A stretch of 64,000 nucleotides of DNA. It comes from Lachnospiraceae bacterium. GTDB taxonomy: Bacteria > Bacillota > Clostridia > Lachnospirales > Lachnospiraceae. Of this stretch, positions 54,501 to 63,955 are shown in pieces. The DNA is taken from assembly GCA_910575035.1 (NCBI GenBank), contig CAJTDL010000010.1:62001-126000 (forward strand). Reading direction: 5' to 3'. Each line of letters starts with the position of its first letter. Positions within the stretch are counted from its first letter, which is position 1. Position numbers and translations under genes: made by a program. A model generated the notes under the pieces. It had not been told where the DNA came from. It was given only the letters and a program-made list of their open reading frames with translations, and did no database searches.

Positions 54501-56438
54501 ACGCCCATCTGGAAGCTTGTATACAGTAAAGCCTTCCCTGCTGTCAAATCCAGCTGCGCTGCTGCCGCTTCTGGTTACCAGCCGGGTCCAGGAGCCTTTG
54601 GGGGCGCTCTTTGTCTCGCTGCTGCGCACATCCAGCACATCTTCTGCATCTAAGGTATCGCTCACATCTATCACTGTATTCCAGTCGGAAGTGGAGAAAC
54701 GGTAGAATTTCCCATTGTCTTCCACGATGGTGGAGTCAATGATATTCACCTCGTCCCCAGTGTCCTGGTCTTCGCTCAGCCATACCTTTGGCTCAGAGAA
54801 GGTGTGGAAATCCCTGGTACGGCATACATAGACACGCAGGGCATGCTGTTCGGTATTGGCGTTGGCCTTGTCTCTGGCAGACCAGTAAACCAAATAATCT
54901 CCTGCAGCCTCATCATAAATAGCCTCGGGCGCCCAGACGCAGCCAGCCCGGTCAAAGCCGGAAAAGACAATTTGAGGCTCGCTCCAGTTCACTAAATCCT
55001 TGGATTCCCATACGACCAGGTTCTGGCTGGCATTCAACTGATCCCAGCCGCTGCCGCCTGCCCCGCCGCCTTCTGCGTGGAGGTCTGTGCCCAGGATCCA
55101 GTACCTGTCCCCTTCTGCGGAACGGATGACATGGGGATCACGCACGCCCAGGTCGCTGCCTTCCCCGTCATTTGCCAGGATGGGCTGGGAGACGCCGTCT
55201 ACCTTGTTCAGTTTCTTCCAGGTCAGGCCGTCTTCGCTGTACCCATAGAAAATTTTTTCATAGCCCCCTTCGGTGCCAAAATTGGTCCAGAGATAGCCGG
55301 CTGTGTAATCGGTGTCCAGATTGGCTTCCTTAGGCTGTACCTTTACATTGAAGGTTTTGGTCATGGTTTCGCCATTATATGCGGATGTTAGGACTGCAGT
55401 TAAGGTAACGTCCACAGCCGGGCTGCCTGCATTAGGGCGGGTGACGATGCCGCCGTCATAAATGGCGGAGTCAGAGGAGTCTGTGATCACATCCTTCCGA
55501 TCAGAAGTCCACTCAATGGAGGAGCCATATCTTCCCTTTTTCATTAAGCCCAGATTCCCACGCACATCGTCTGCATTGGGGATGCTTAAGAAATCATAGT
55601 CTTTCTGAAGCGCCTGGCGCTTTGCCTCTTCCTCCTGGCGCTTGTCTTCCTCCTCCTGTTCATTTTTGATGGCGTCCAGGGTGGAGACAAACTCCTGGTA
55701 TTGGGCTGCGATGGCATCTTCGGACAAAATGCCGTCATAAATCCGGTAGTTGTCAATCCATCCGCTGTAGTATTCCCCGCTATCCCAGTTGGCTTTCCCT
55801 ATTTGGATAATTCCGCCATTGGTTCCCAGGATATCACTGAGTTTATAGGTGCTGTCGCTGGACGACTTCTTTTCACCATTTACATAAAGGGTCGTGGCGG
55901 TTGTGGAAACCGTTAAGTCTATATGCGTCCAGTCATTCTTGGCAGTGGCTGTTAAGTTGTTGCCAGGCCTTGAGCCATTGTTATTGTAACGTTCTACTGT
56001 CATATTGGAAGAAGTGTGCAGGATGCCCAGATAGTGCTCGTGCTGATATTTTTGGGCATTTTCGTTGGGAGCCGCAAAAAAAGTCCAGCTCTTGTTCCCC
56101 TTATCTGGTTTAGCGTCATAGGATATGGTAATTTCCTCTTTGCCAGCCAGAAGGCCTGTGCCGTTTGCTGCTTTTACATCCAAAAAGCTGTTCTTACCGT
56201 CCAGGTATAAGGCATTGTCTGTCCCTACCTTTTTCTGTATGGAACAGGCTCCGTTTGCGGATGCCTGGGCATTCCCTCCAATGAAGGCTCCGTCTGATGC
56301 TTCGGCATTGAAATCAAAATCAGCCAGTTTTGGCAATTCTGAGCCTTCTGCTGCCAAGGAAACGGATGGAAGGCCAGAAGCCGCAATTGCGCCAGCCAGC
56401 ATCCAGGCATAACATTTGGTTTTCCAAGTGTGTTTCAT
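51564..56438 (-). CDS. Secreted multi-domain GH43-like glycosidase with two beta-propellers
   Basis: 1,624 residues; ATG 56438 follows AAAAAAGGAGGACATC. Signal peptide (YAWMLAGAIAASGLPSVSLAAE), LamG domain 1 (about 40-240), atrophied Ig domain, GH43-like propeller 1 (about 375-715: DLGVRDPHVIRSAEGDRYWILG, CVWAPEAIYDEAAGDY), LamG 2 (about 735-925), GH43-like propeller 2 (about 1065-1370: GQYADPDIDYFDGKYWIYPT, GNAWAPSIEEKNGKYYFYY, IDPSIFTDDDGTSYLFFGNG), another Ig-like domain, then two Big_2 repeats at the end. The Asp motifs fit arabinofuranosidase or xylosidase activity. Two different propellers in one chain may target two linkages. Substrates are inferred from family and neighbours. Confidence 0.9.
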   Translation of the reverse strand: MKHTWKTKCYAWMLAGAIAASGLPSVSLAAEGSELPKLADFDFNAEASDGAFIGGNAQASANGACSIQKKVGTDNALYLDGKNSFLDVKAANGTGLLAGKEEITISYDAKPDKGNKSWTFFAAPNENAQKYQHEHYLGILHTSSNMTVERYNNNGSRPGNNLTATAKNDWTHIDLTVSTTATTLYVNGEKKSSSDSTYKLSDILGTNGGIIQIGKANWDSGEYYSGWIDNYRIYDGILSEDAIAAQYQEFVSTLDAIKNEQEEEDKRQEEEAKRQALQKDYDFLSIPNADDVRGNLGLMKKGRYGSSIEWTSDRKDVITDSSDSAIYDGGIVTRPNAGSPAVDVTLTAVLTSAYNGETMTKTFNVKVQPKEANLDTDYTAGYLWTNFGTEGGYEKIFYGYSEDGLTWKKLNKVDGVSQPILANDGEGSDLGVRDPHVIRSAEGDRYWILGTDLHAEGGGAGGSGWDQLNASQNLVVWESKDLVNWSEPQIVFSGFDRAGCVWAPEAIYDEAAGDYLVYWSARDKANANTEQHALRVYVCRTRDFHTFSEPKVWLSEDQDTGDEVNIIDSTIVEDNGKFYRFSTSDWNTVIDVSDTLDAEDVLDVRSSETKSAPKGSWTRLVTRSGSSAAGFDSREGFTVYKLPDGRWCAMGDHSGYKAFVTDDLASGKFTATNASFVDGRFRHGTVMRLSKTEEARILEAFKDKASNPGEQEDPAKEPVLTYDFENDLGKNVITDTATGNASKDDGKLFGSAKVIYDEGRQSHILQLDGSNGGYAEFPKGFFDKRNTMTISMDVKSDLSSGNFFTFTYGKDSNVYDFLRIRGSEVRNAMTLSSWGAEQEVKGTGAATGNWQNVVIVIDNTNMKLYLDGILVSENKDTGILTSAMGTNLLAYLGKSMYSGDAYFKGSFDNIKIYNRALTTLEILGDKIDTVPLLAKATIGTVPEDPANTMGTDSHTAITSQIDQKKKEITSYVRKGTDLTAIPVSFEPLFDGITVTVNGKTYTGGTLDLSKDIQVTAAIPGKRTETYTLRTPKIALNPVLPGQYADPDIDYFDGKYWIYPTTDGFSGWGGTVFHAWSSENLEDWTDEGIILDVKEKNPGNNDKGVAIAASPWSDGNAWAPSIEEKNGKYYFYYCGNINSSYTGTCGSGKAIGVAVADNPAGPFVANELPIVYPKMMGDANIGWSGQVIDPSIFTDDDGTSYLFFGNGGNGTAMAELNDDMVTVKQDTLKRVNGMRDFRESVVVIKRNGLYHFTWSCDDTGSPNYHVNYGTAEKLDGNVTFRYTLLQKDESGDMLGTAHQSLVYHPDTDKCYIAYHRFYTPLGIYTSGLGYHRETCIEEVTFDAETGFMNPLKPTMEGVSLKASGEDQEKKDKETLNSIIAKADFSDALSNGTITKAGKLNLPGKLEGATISWKSSNTAVIANNGTVTLPKKDTKVTLTATFAYGKATGTKTCTVTVKAAPAVTQPTKVTLNVKSSITLGKKEKVTLKATVSPKKASQKVTWKSSKPKIVYVSSKGVITAKGTGTAKITATASNGKKAAVTVKVKNAPKKIKLNKTAKTLKKGKTFQIKATPSSGTASYQFKYSSNKKSVATVSSTGKVTAKKKGRATITVKSYNGKKATLKITVK

Positions 56439-56616
56439 GTGATGTCCTCCTTTTTTGTTAATTCTTCTTATTTTTGTGCAGTTTTAATAGAAAATGCACA
56501 GTTATATAATATTATATCGAAGGTTTTGCTGATTTTGAATGGAAAATTTTTTAATTATTTGTACTTTTTTTATTTTTGAAAATGGTGGATGGAAGGGGAT
56601 GGGAACTTAATAGGCA
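56439..56616. other. Upstream region of the GH43-like gene
   Basis: AT-rich. On the minus strand there is a ribosome site AAAAAAGGAGG next to the start; promoter elements are not clear. No gene. Confidence 0.3.
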
Positions 56617-56804
56617 GTTACTATATTTTGGGCAATGTAAGTGCCTGCCAGGGAAGTTAGTGGCTGGCGGTAAGAGTGGAGAAGTGTCCGTCAGGGAGAG
56701 GCTGGAACAAGGGCAAACCCTTATGCCCCAACCACCCCTGATGCCGCTTAGCCACTCCTGCCCATAGCATCCCTAAAGTTACTGACATTGGCCGTGAATA
56801 GTAA
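56617..56804. repeat. Composite repeat, uninterrupted copy
   Basis: 188 bases from GTTACTATATTTTGGGCAATGT to ACTGACATTGGCCGTGAATA plus GTAA. Inside are the shared motifs GTGTCCGTCAGGGAGAGGCTG and its partner GCTTAGCCACTCC in hairpin arrangement. It lacks the second module, so it shows the likely base form of the repeat. Confidence 0.75.
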
Positions 56805-57031
56805 TGATGGGCATAAATTTGGAACATGTACCATGCAGTTTTCCTTGTAAAGAAAAGGGAGATGGCGTATAATGGCGGTAGGAAAAGACGGCCATAGCCT
56901 GTTAGCTGACAGCAGAGTCTTTGCCGAGGCTTGGAGATCTGCACTATTGGAGAAACAGGTGGCCAATGCACGGCTCTTGGTATTTTTAGGGCAAAAGGCA
57001 GAAAGAGGATTGGAAGTAAGGGAGACGGAAG

Positions 57032-57922
57032 ATGAGCAGTATGGCAAAAATAAGCAGGATAGCAGATAAGGATAAGGTAAAAAGGACGGCATTAGAGTAT
57101 GGGCTGATTACCCTTGCGGCGCTGCTGCTGGTGGTGGGGGTATATTTCTTTAAGTTTCCCAATCATTTCTCTTTTGGAGGAGTGACGGGAATCGCAGTGG
57201 TCTTAAGCGCAGTCACGCCTTTCAGTACAGGAACCATAAATTTTGTGATAAATATGGCGCTTCTGGTTTTGGGATTTGCATCGTTAGGGCGTGAGTTCGG
57301 CTTGAAGACGGTATATGTCAGCGTACTGATTTCAGTTGGGCTAAGCGGGCTGGAGGAATTTTTCCCCCTGCAGGCGCCCCTTACCAATGAGCCTGTGCTG
57401 GATTTGATATTTGCCATTGTGCTTCCGGCTTTGAGTTCAGCGATTTTGTTCAATATTGGGGCAAGCGGCGGAGGGACGGATATTGTGGCGGTTCTGCTGC
57501 AGAAGCATAGCACGGTGAATATTGGGACGGCGCTGTTCTTGGTGGATCTATCCATTACGGTGGCAGCTTTCTTCATATTTGACATCCAGACGGGGATGTT
57601 CTCCTTTTGCGGCCTGATGGCAAAGTCTTTGGTGATAGACTCTGCCATTGAGAATATAAATCTGTGCAAGTACTTTACGATTGTCTGTGACAACCCGGAG
57701 CCAATCTGTGAGTTCATCCATGTGAACCTGGACAGGAGCGCTACGATTTTTCAGGCGGAGGGTACCTTTACCCACCATCGGAAATATGTGATCCTGACGG
57801 TGATGAAGCGGGGGCAGGCGGTGCAGCTGCGTAATTTTATCAGGCAGATTGAGCCCCATGCCTTCCTGATGATTACCAATAGCAGTGAGATAATCGGAAA
57901 AGGCTTCCGTGGGTTAAATTAA
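57032..57922 (+). CDS. YitT family membrane protein
   Basis: 296 residues; ATG 57032 follows AAGGGAGACGG. Five to six helices (LITLAALLLVVGVYFFKF, GVTGIAVVLSAVTPF, TINFVINMALLVLGF, LDLIFAIVLPALSSAILFNIGASGGGTDI, AALFLVDLSITVAAFFIF-like) with the YitT glycine motif NIGASGGGTDIVA, then a C-terminal DUF2179 domain (about 210-290: TIFQAEGTFTHHRKYVILTVMKRGQ). Function of the family is unknown; some members are linked to small-molecule export. Lone gene between the GH43-like and HAD genes. Confidence 0.92.
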   Translation: MSSMAKISRIADKDKVKRTALEYGLITLAALLLVVGVYFFKFPNHFSFGGVTGIAVVLSAVTPFSTGTINFVINMALLVLGFASLGREFGLKTVYVSVLISVGLSGLEEFFPLQAPLTNEPVLDLIFAIVLPALSSAILFNIGASGGGTDIVAVLLQKHSTVNIGTALFLVDLSITVAAFFIFDIQTGMFSFCGLMAKSLVIDSAIENINLCKYFTIVCDNPEPICEFIHVNLDRSATIFQAEGTFTHHRKYVILTVMKRGQAVQLRNFIRQIEPHAFLMITNSSEIIGKGFRGLN

Positions 57923-57980
57923 TCAACCCTCAGGAATGGGGCAATCATGTTTTTCAGAGGCAAAGGCAATTTTCGCAGGG

Positions 57981-58643
57981 TTATGCCATGCTTTCTAATA
58001 TATCCCATAAAGCGCCTGCGCTGCCTGCAATGGCGCTGGCGCCATGATCTAATAAGAATTCCCGGCTGCGGAACCCCCAGCTTACGCTGATGCAGGGGAT
58101 GCCTGCATTTTGGGCGGTGGCAAGATCCACATCGGAATCCCCCACATAAACACACTTCTCTGCAGAAGCCTGCAGCTCTTCTATCGCTGCAAATACGGTA
58201 TCTGGCGCTGGCTTGCGGGCGATCTGGGGTGATTCTCCGATGGCAGTTGTGATATAAGGGGAGAAGAAATCCTGGCACAGCCCTTTCACCGCCAGATCAA
58301 ATTTATTAGAAACCACTGCCATTTTATATCCCTGTTCACGGCATTTTTTCAACAATTCCAGAATGCCTGGAAAGGGTTTTGTATAATCTTTTTTATGAAG
58401 CTCATAATGTTCCCGGAAGTCTTTCAGGCAAGCGTCAAAATAAGGGTTTTCCTTACCTTTGGGAATTGCTTTTTCCATTAAGACGTAAATTCCATTTCCC
58501 ACCATTTGCCGCACTGATTCTTCAGTATGGGTGGGAAATCCATGTTTTGCCATTGCATAGTTTATGCTGTTGCTTAGGTCGGTTAAAGTATCTAATAGGG
58601 TTCCGTCTAAATCAAAGATTATGGTGTCGATTTGTTTGGCCAT
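57981..58643 (-). CDS. HAD hydrolase, phosphoglycolate phosphatase-like
   Basis: 220 residues, ATG 58643 after AAAGGAGCATG. HAD motif I IIFDLDGTLLDTL, a C1 cap, motif II VVSNKFD, motif III Lys in IARKPAPDTVF and motif IV CVYVGDSDVDLATAQNAG. It resembles Gph and PpaX. The substrate is not determined. Convergent with YitT. Confidence 0.92.
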   Translation of the reverse strand: MAKQIDTIIFDLDGTLLDTLTDLSNSINYAMAKHGFPTHTEESVRQMVGNGIYVLMEKAIPKGKENPYFDACLKDFREHYELHKKDYTKPFPGILELLKKCREQGYKMAVVSNKFDLAVKGLCQDFFSPYITTAIGESPQIARKPAPDTVFAAIEELQASAEKCVYVGDSDVDLATAQNAGIPCISVSWGFRSREFLLDHGASAIAGSAGALWDILESMA

Positions 58644-58927
58644 TTGTCATGCTCCTTTTCTGTTTCATTGTAAATTTGTATAGAAATGGTTTTTTGCATT
58701 ATAACACATATGACAGTGAAATTCGCAAGTATTTTAAGCTAACGAGAAATTTAGTTTAAAATATTATCATGAGTAGAAAATAATCTTCTATTTTTCCCTT
58801 GGAGCCAATTGTATAATAAATTTACCAAAAATTCTGGGCAGGTTTTGCATGTTGTATTATGGGGGAGACAACTTGGAAAACACGGCTTGGGTGATTTTTC
58901 TTAAATCTTAAGTTGGGAGGAATGAAG

Positions 58928-61900
58928 ATGAAGCGAAAAATGTTGGCTCTGGTATTGAGCCTGGCGATGGTTTTCTCTATGGTGCCCGCAACAACGCTGC
59001 AGGCAGCGGAAATCAATGATGAAAGTGTAACAGAAGATGCCGAAGATGTTTCGCAGGAAGCGGAGGACGGCGCAGCGGCAGAGTCAGAAGACAGCACAGA
59101 GCCTGTTGCAACAGTGCAAGCGGATGAGGATTTGGGTACGAATGTGGCTTTGAATGCAAAGGCAAGCGCAGCTTATACGAATGAATGGTATATTACTACA
59201 GATCCTATTAATGATGGGGAATTGGCAACGGATGTAGCAACTACATCTTGGAACTGTTATGGCGCAGGAGATGACTTATACCCGATACCAGTTACCCTGA
59301 CATGGGATGCCTATCATAAATTGAGCGGCATGCGCATTATGTGGTGGGCTGATGGTGGCGGTGTAGTATTTCCATCAACGGCAGAAGTGCAGTATTTGGA
59401 TGTTGATGGGAAGACATGGCATAAGATTTCTGATGTGGGAGTAGAGGCTGGGGGAGTAAACGGTGCAGATGGCGTATGGAACACGCTGAAATTTGACCAG
59501 GAAGTGGAAACCACAAGCCTTCGTGTGCTGGTTGCGCGCGAGGCAGGCTCGCCCGTTGGCATTGGTATCAGCGAATGGGAAGTGTTTGGGACAGAGGTTT
59601 CAGACCAGCTTAGCGGCGTCAGCATCACAGGGGAAAGCGGCATTGGTGAAGGCGCTTCAAAAGAGTATACGGCAAGCGTTTCCCCGTCAGAAATGGCAGC
59701 TGATGTGACATATGAATGGTCTGTAAGCCCGTCAGATGTTGCAGCCATTCAAGGCGCTGCCAATACAGCCAAGGTTACTGTGGCAGGGCGGAAGGCAGGA
59801 AATGCCGTACTGAAGCTGAAGGTTTCCAAAGATGGTGTTTCCAAAGAGGCAGAGCTTTCTATTAAAGTGGATGGCGTTCAGAGCATTGACACTTATAAGA
59901 CTTCTACGGCAGCAGGCGTTGCGCCGATCTTGCCGGATTCTGTTGTGGCAAAGGGCGTGACCTTTGATACGCCAACTCCATCCTTGAAGAGCAGTACTAA
60001 TCCCGATTTTGATTTTGGGGAAGAATTTAACGACAGCCTGGTTCCTGTTACATGGGAATCTGTAGACCCTGCAAGCTATGCGGCAAGCCAGGTTGGGAAA
60101 ACGTTTACGGTAAAGGGCAAAGCGAAATATGATGGCAAGGAATACGATGCTGCTGCAGAAATCACCGTTGCAAACCCCGCAGACACTGCAGAATCCAACA
60201 GCAGCGTTACCTTTGAAAATATACAGCTGAATGACGATTTCTGGGCGCCTAAGCAGGATACGAATGCTATGACTTCCCTGAATAAAGCCATTGAAGAAAT
60301 TGCAAAGGCCTCCGGCGGAGAGCCAAACTTTGACAATGCCATCAAGAGGCTGAATGGTGAGGAGTATGAAGCATTCCAGGGATTCGTATTCCAGGATTCC
60401 GATATTTATAAGAGTATAGAAGCCATTTCCTATACCCTTTCTGCAACCCAGAATGAGACAAGCGCAGAAATGGCAGACCAGCGCAAGAAGCTGGAAGATA
60501 AGCTGAACAGCTGGATTGAAAAGATTGAACAAGTGCAGTATGCAGATGGTTATATCGATACCCATTTTACGTTAAGAAGCGCCACGTATTCTGGCGGAGA
60601 GGCTCCTGGCACGCATCGCTGGAGGAATTTTGCAAACCATGAAATGTATAATGCAGGCCATTTCCTGGAGGGCGTAGTGGCTTATACCCGTTACCGTGAA
60701 GGGATTAATAAGCCTGATTACAGGCTCTATGTGGCAGGCAAGCGTTTTGCAGACGAAATCGTATCCCTCTTTGGGCCCAATGGGACGCGCCATGAGGTTC
60801 CGGGTCATGAGGAGATCGAGCTTGCCCTTGTAAAATTTGGCAAATTAGCGGAACAGTACGAAGGCGAAGGCGCAGGCCAGAAATATTATGACACAGCACA
60901 GACTTTGATCGACAGGCGCGGAGAAGTGGTAAGGGATGAAGATAACGAGGTGGTCAGCAATCCAAGGGAGAGTGGTTACTATGGCAGCAACTACTCTCAG
61001 GACCGTACGCCTTTTGCCCAGGCAGAAAATGCAGTAGGGCATTCTGTGCGCGCCAACTATTTCTACACAGGCATTGCAGATGTGGCTACAATGATGGAAG
61101 ATACCAATCCCACTAGGATTGCATATCTGGAGAGCTTAGACAGGATCTGGGACGCCGTATCCAATCGGAAAACCTATATCACAGGCGGCATCGGCACGAC
61201 GACTGCCAGCAGTGATTCCGAAGGCTATGGGGATGATTATGACCTGCCCAACGACCAGTCCTATTGTGAAATCTGTGCGGCAATCGCTGCTGCCAACTGG
61301 AACCAGAGGATGAACCTGCTTTATGAAGATGGCAAATATGCAGATATGGTGGAAAAGAACCTGTATAACTCCATCCTGGTAGGGACAAACTTAGACGGAA
61401 ACCGTTACTACTACAGCACCTTACTGGAAGTGAAGAGCGGAAGCTGGCGTTCTGAGTGGTTTGCATGCGCATGCTGCCCGCCAAACTTAATGAGGACAGT
61501 TGCGGCTTTAAGCGGCTATATGTATTCCGTACATAAGGATACTTTATTTGTAAATATGTTTGTGGGGAGCGATGGCTCTGTGAATGTAGGCGGGACACAG
61601 GTTGGCCTGAAGCAGGAGACAGACTACCCATGGAACGGCGCAGTGAAATTAACCGTAAATCCGGCACAGTCCAAAGCGTTTACCATGAAGGTGCGCATCC
61701 CGGGATGGGTGCAGGAACAGACAAACAAGAACGTTACCATCAAAGTAAATGGCCAGGCAGTAAGCGCCACAGCAGCAAAAGGCTATGCTACCATTACCAG
61801 GACATGGGCAAAAGGCGATGTGGTTACCATTGATATGCCAATGGAAATCAGGAAGACAGAGGCTGACCCGAAGATTACTGCAAATACAGGAAGGGTTGCA

Positions 61901-63793
61901 TTGCAGAGAGGCCCTATCGTATATTGCATGGAAAAGGCCGGAAATGCACAGTTAAATGCAGACATTGAGAACTTTAGCCCATTGAATATTGTGATTCCAA
62001 GGGATGCAAAGCTGAAAGCAACCTATAACAAAGACCTGTTAAAGGGCGTTGTGGAAATTACAGGCGAGGCAAAATACAGCCTGTATGGAGAGCTTCTTCC
62101 AATTAAGATTCAGGCAGTTCCTTATTATGCATGGAATAACCGGGGCGACGACGGCGTGTATGTTCCAGGAGAGGCAGAACCCAAGAATGGCTCCAGTGGC
62201 ATGTTGATCTGGACTATGGCAGACAGGGCAATCGTAGGGGAAAAGGCCGCATCTGCAGATGATGCAGCTCCTAAGGCTAAGATATCCGCAGACTATACTT
62301 ACGGCGGCGCGCGTATTGAGGGCGTCCATGACCCATCCTTCGAGCCCTCATCATCCAGTTTGGGCGATGGATTTGGCTGGAGCAACTGGGCAGTGGCACG
62401 TGATGACACGCCGCACTGGCTGATGTATGAGTGGGATGAAGAGATTACCACAAAGCAGATGCAGGTTTACTGGTATGACAATTATTGGAACCGTATCCCA
62501 GGCTCACTGAAGATACAGTATCAGGACGCCAACGGCGATTGGAAGGATGCCGTGATGCATCAGAAATATGAAGAGGTAGTGAAGGTAAATGAGTATAACG
62601 TGATTGATATTGATGAGATTACGACCAAGGCAGTCCGCTTATATATGACTGTAAACCTGGAACAGGAAGGCACACAGTCCATCGGTGTATACCGCTGGAA
62701 GGTAATGCTGGACGGCGACGCTGTTGCAGCCAATGTTACAGATATGATTGCAAAGATTGGGACGCCGAATGCTACCTTAGACTGCAGGAGATTGATCTAT
62801 GAAGCCCGGGAAGCATACGAATCCCTGACGGATGAGTTAAAGGCAAAAGTAACTAATTATGCTGTATTGGAAGCAGCAGAAGCGGCATACCCAGGCCTGA
62901 TTAAGGCAGCGGCTGCCCCGGTTGACACATTGATTAGCAAGATTGGCACAGTACAGTTTACATCAGCCAGCAAAAAACTGATCGATGCTGCCCGCGCAGC
63001 TTATGAGGCATTGCCAAGGAACCAGAAGGCAGCTGTATCCAACTATGGCGTGCTGGTAGCAGCAGAAGAAAGATATGAGGAGCTTCAGGCACAGCCGCCA
63101 GTGACACCGCCACAGCCGCAAAAAATTGCAATTTCTAAGGCAACGGTTTCCATCGCCACTCAGATCTATACAGGAAAAGCACTGACGCCATCTGTAAAGG
63201 TAACTTATGGCGGCAAGACGCTTAAGAAGAATACAGACTATAAGGTGTCCTTCAGCAGCAACAAGAACATTGGAACTGCAAAGGCAACGATTACCGGCTC
63301 TGGAAATTACACAGGGAAGGTTACAAAGACCTTTAAGATTACCGTTAAGAAGGGCAAAACTTATACCGTAGGAAATTATAAGTATAAGATCACAAATGCG
63401 AACACCAGCGGTAAAGGAACTGTAACGCTTACAGGCGTAAAGAGCAGCTCTGTAAAGAAAAAACTGAAAACTGCCAGCGTAGCTGCATCTGTAAAGATTG
63501 GCGGAAAGAGCTTTAAGGTGACAGAGATTGGCAAGGGCGCGTTCTCTGGCTGTGCAAAGGTGACAGGCGCAGTCATTGGCGCAAATATTAAGAAGATTGG
63601 TGAAAAGGCATTCTACAACTGCAAGAAATTAAAGAAGATTACAGTAAAAGGTACAGTGCTGAAGTCTGTAGGGAAGAATGCTTTGAAAAATATCCAGAAG
63701 AATGCTGTTATCAAGGTTCCAAAGAGCAAGCTGAAAACTTATAAGAAAGTATTTGCATCCAAAGGACAGAAAAAAACGGTTAAGGTTAAATAG
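58928..63793 (+). CDS. Secreted GH127 beta-L-arabinofuranosidase with LRR_5 C-terminal module
   Basis: 1,621 residues; ATG 58928 has GGGAGG seven bases before it, so the in-frame TTG 58913 and ATG 58922 are less likely. Signal peptide (KRKMLALVLSLAMVFSMVPATTLQAAE), F5/8-type C-like domain (about 65-215), Ig-like and Big_4-like domains (about 220-425), GH127 catalytic part (about 430-1080), another discoidin-like domain (about 1125-1280), two FIVAR-like helical repeats, then the same Ig-like plus LRR_5 end as the xylanase. Zinc and catalytic residues of HypBA1-type enzymes are visible: Glu781 and Cys783 in YCEICAAI, Cys849/Cys850 in ACACCPPN. It should release beta-L-arabinofuranose. Confidence 0.92.
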   Translation: MKRKMLALVLSLAMVFSMVPATTLQAAEINDESVTEDAEDVSQEAEDGAAAESEDSTEPVATVQADEDLGTNVALNAKASAAYTNEWYITTDPINDGELATDVATTSWNCYGAGDDLYPIPVTLTWDAYHKLSGMRIMWWADGGGVVFPSTAEVQYLDVDGKTWHKISDVGVEAGGVNGADGVWNTLKFDQEVETTSLRVLVAREAGSPVGIGISEWEVFGTEVSDQLSGVSITGESGIGEGASKEYTASVSPSEMAADVTYEWSVSPSDVAAIQGAANTAKVTVAGRKAGNAVLKLKVSKDGVSKEAELSIKVDGVQSIDTYKTSTAAGVAPILPDSVVAKGVTFDTPTPSLKSSTNPDFDFGEEFNDSLVPVTWESVDPASYAASQVGKTFTVKGKAKYDGKEYDAAAEITVANPADTAESNSSVTFENIQLNDDFWAPKQDTNAMTSLNKAIEEIAKASGGEPNFDNAIKRLNGEEYEAFQGFVFQDSDIYKSIEAISYTLSATQNETSAEMADQRKKLEDKLNSWIEKIEQVQYADGYIDTHFTLRSATYSGGEAPGTHRWRNFANHEMYNAGHFLEGVVAYTRYREGINKPDYRLYVAGKRFADEIVSLFGPNGTRHEVPGHEEIELALVKFGKLAEQYEGEGAGQKYYDTAQTLIDRRGEVVRDEDNEVVSNPRESGYYGSNYSQDRTPFAQAENAVGHSVRANYFYTGIADVATMMEDTNPTRIAYLESLDRIWDAVSNRKTYITGGIGTTTASSDSEGYGDDYDLPNDQSYCEICAAIAAANWNQRMNLLYEDGKYADMVEKNLYNSILVGTNLDGNRYYYSTLLEVKSGSWRSEWFACACCPPNLMRTVAALSGYMYSVHKDTLFVNMFVGSDGSVNVGGTQVGLKQETDYPWNGAVKLTVNPAQSKAFTMKVRIPGWVQEQTNKNVTIKVNGQAVSATAAKGYATITRTWAKGDVVTIDMPMEIRKTEADPKITANTGRVALQRGPIVYCMEKAGNAQLNADIENFSPLNIVIPRDAKLKATYNKDLLKGVVEITGEAKYSLYGELLPIKIQAVPYYAWNNRGDDGVYVPGEAEPKNGSSGMLIWTMADRAIVGEKAASADDAAPKAKISADYTYGGARIEGVHDPSFEPSSSSLGDGFGWSNWAVARDDTPHWLMYEWDEEITTKQMQVYWYDNYWNRIPGSLKIQYQDANGDWKDAVMHQKYEEVVKVNEYNVIDIDEITTKAVRLYMTVNLEQEGTQSIGVYRWKVMLDGDAVAANVTDMIAKIGTPNATLDCRRLIYEAREAYESLTDELKAKVTNYAVLEAAEAAYPGLIKAAAAPVDTLISKIGTVQFTSASKKLIDAARAAYEALPRNQKAAVSNYGVLVAAEERYEELQAQPPVTPPQPQKIAISKATVSIATQIYTGKALTPSVKVTYGGKTLKKNTDYKVSFSSNKNIGTAKATITGSGNYTGKVTKTFKITVKKGKTYTVGNYKYKITNANTSGKGTVTLTGVKSSSVKKKLKTASVAASVKIGGKSFKVTEIGKGAFSGCAKVTGAVIGANIKKIGEKAFYNCKKLKKITVKGTVLKSVGKNALKNIQKNAVIKVPKSKLKTYKKVFASKGQKKTVKVK

Positions 63794-63913
63794 TAACAGC
63801 ATTTTAGGACAGGGAGAGAAGAAGGCGTATCGGGTTGCTGGGTGCAGGCTTCAGGGAGGGGGCATGCACGTAGATGCCTGGAACGCAAGGGATTTGATAG
63901 TAGAATGAAGGGA

Positions 63914-63953
63914 GCCGCCATGCTGGCAGGGAATTGTCGGCATGGCGGCTTCT
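63914..63953 (+). terminator. Terminator of the GH127 gene
   Basis: GCCGCCATGC / GCATGGCGGC perfect 10-bp stem with a 16-base loop, followed by TTCT; 120 bases past the stop. Confidence 0.75.
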
Positions 63954-63955
63954 AA

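Noticed and set aside
56872-57069. A 65-codon frame just upstream of and overlapping the YitT gene
   Set aside because: It has no recognisable domain, a poor start context and overlaps the YitT start in another frame; coding cannot be supported.
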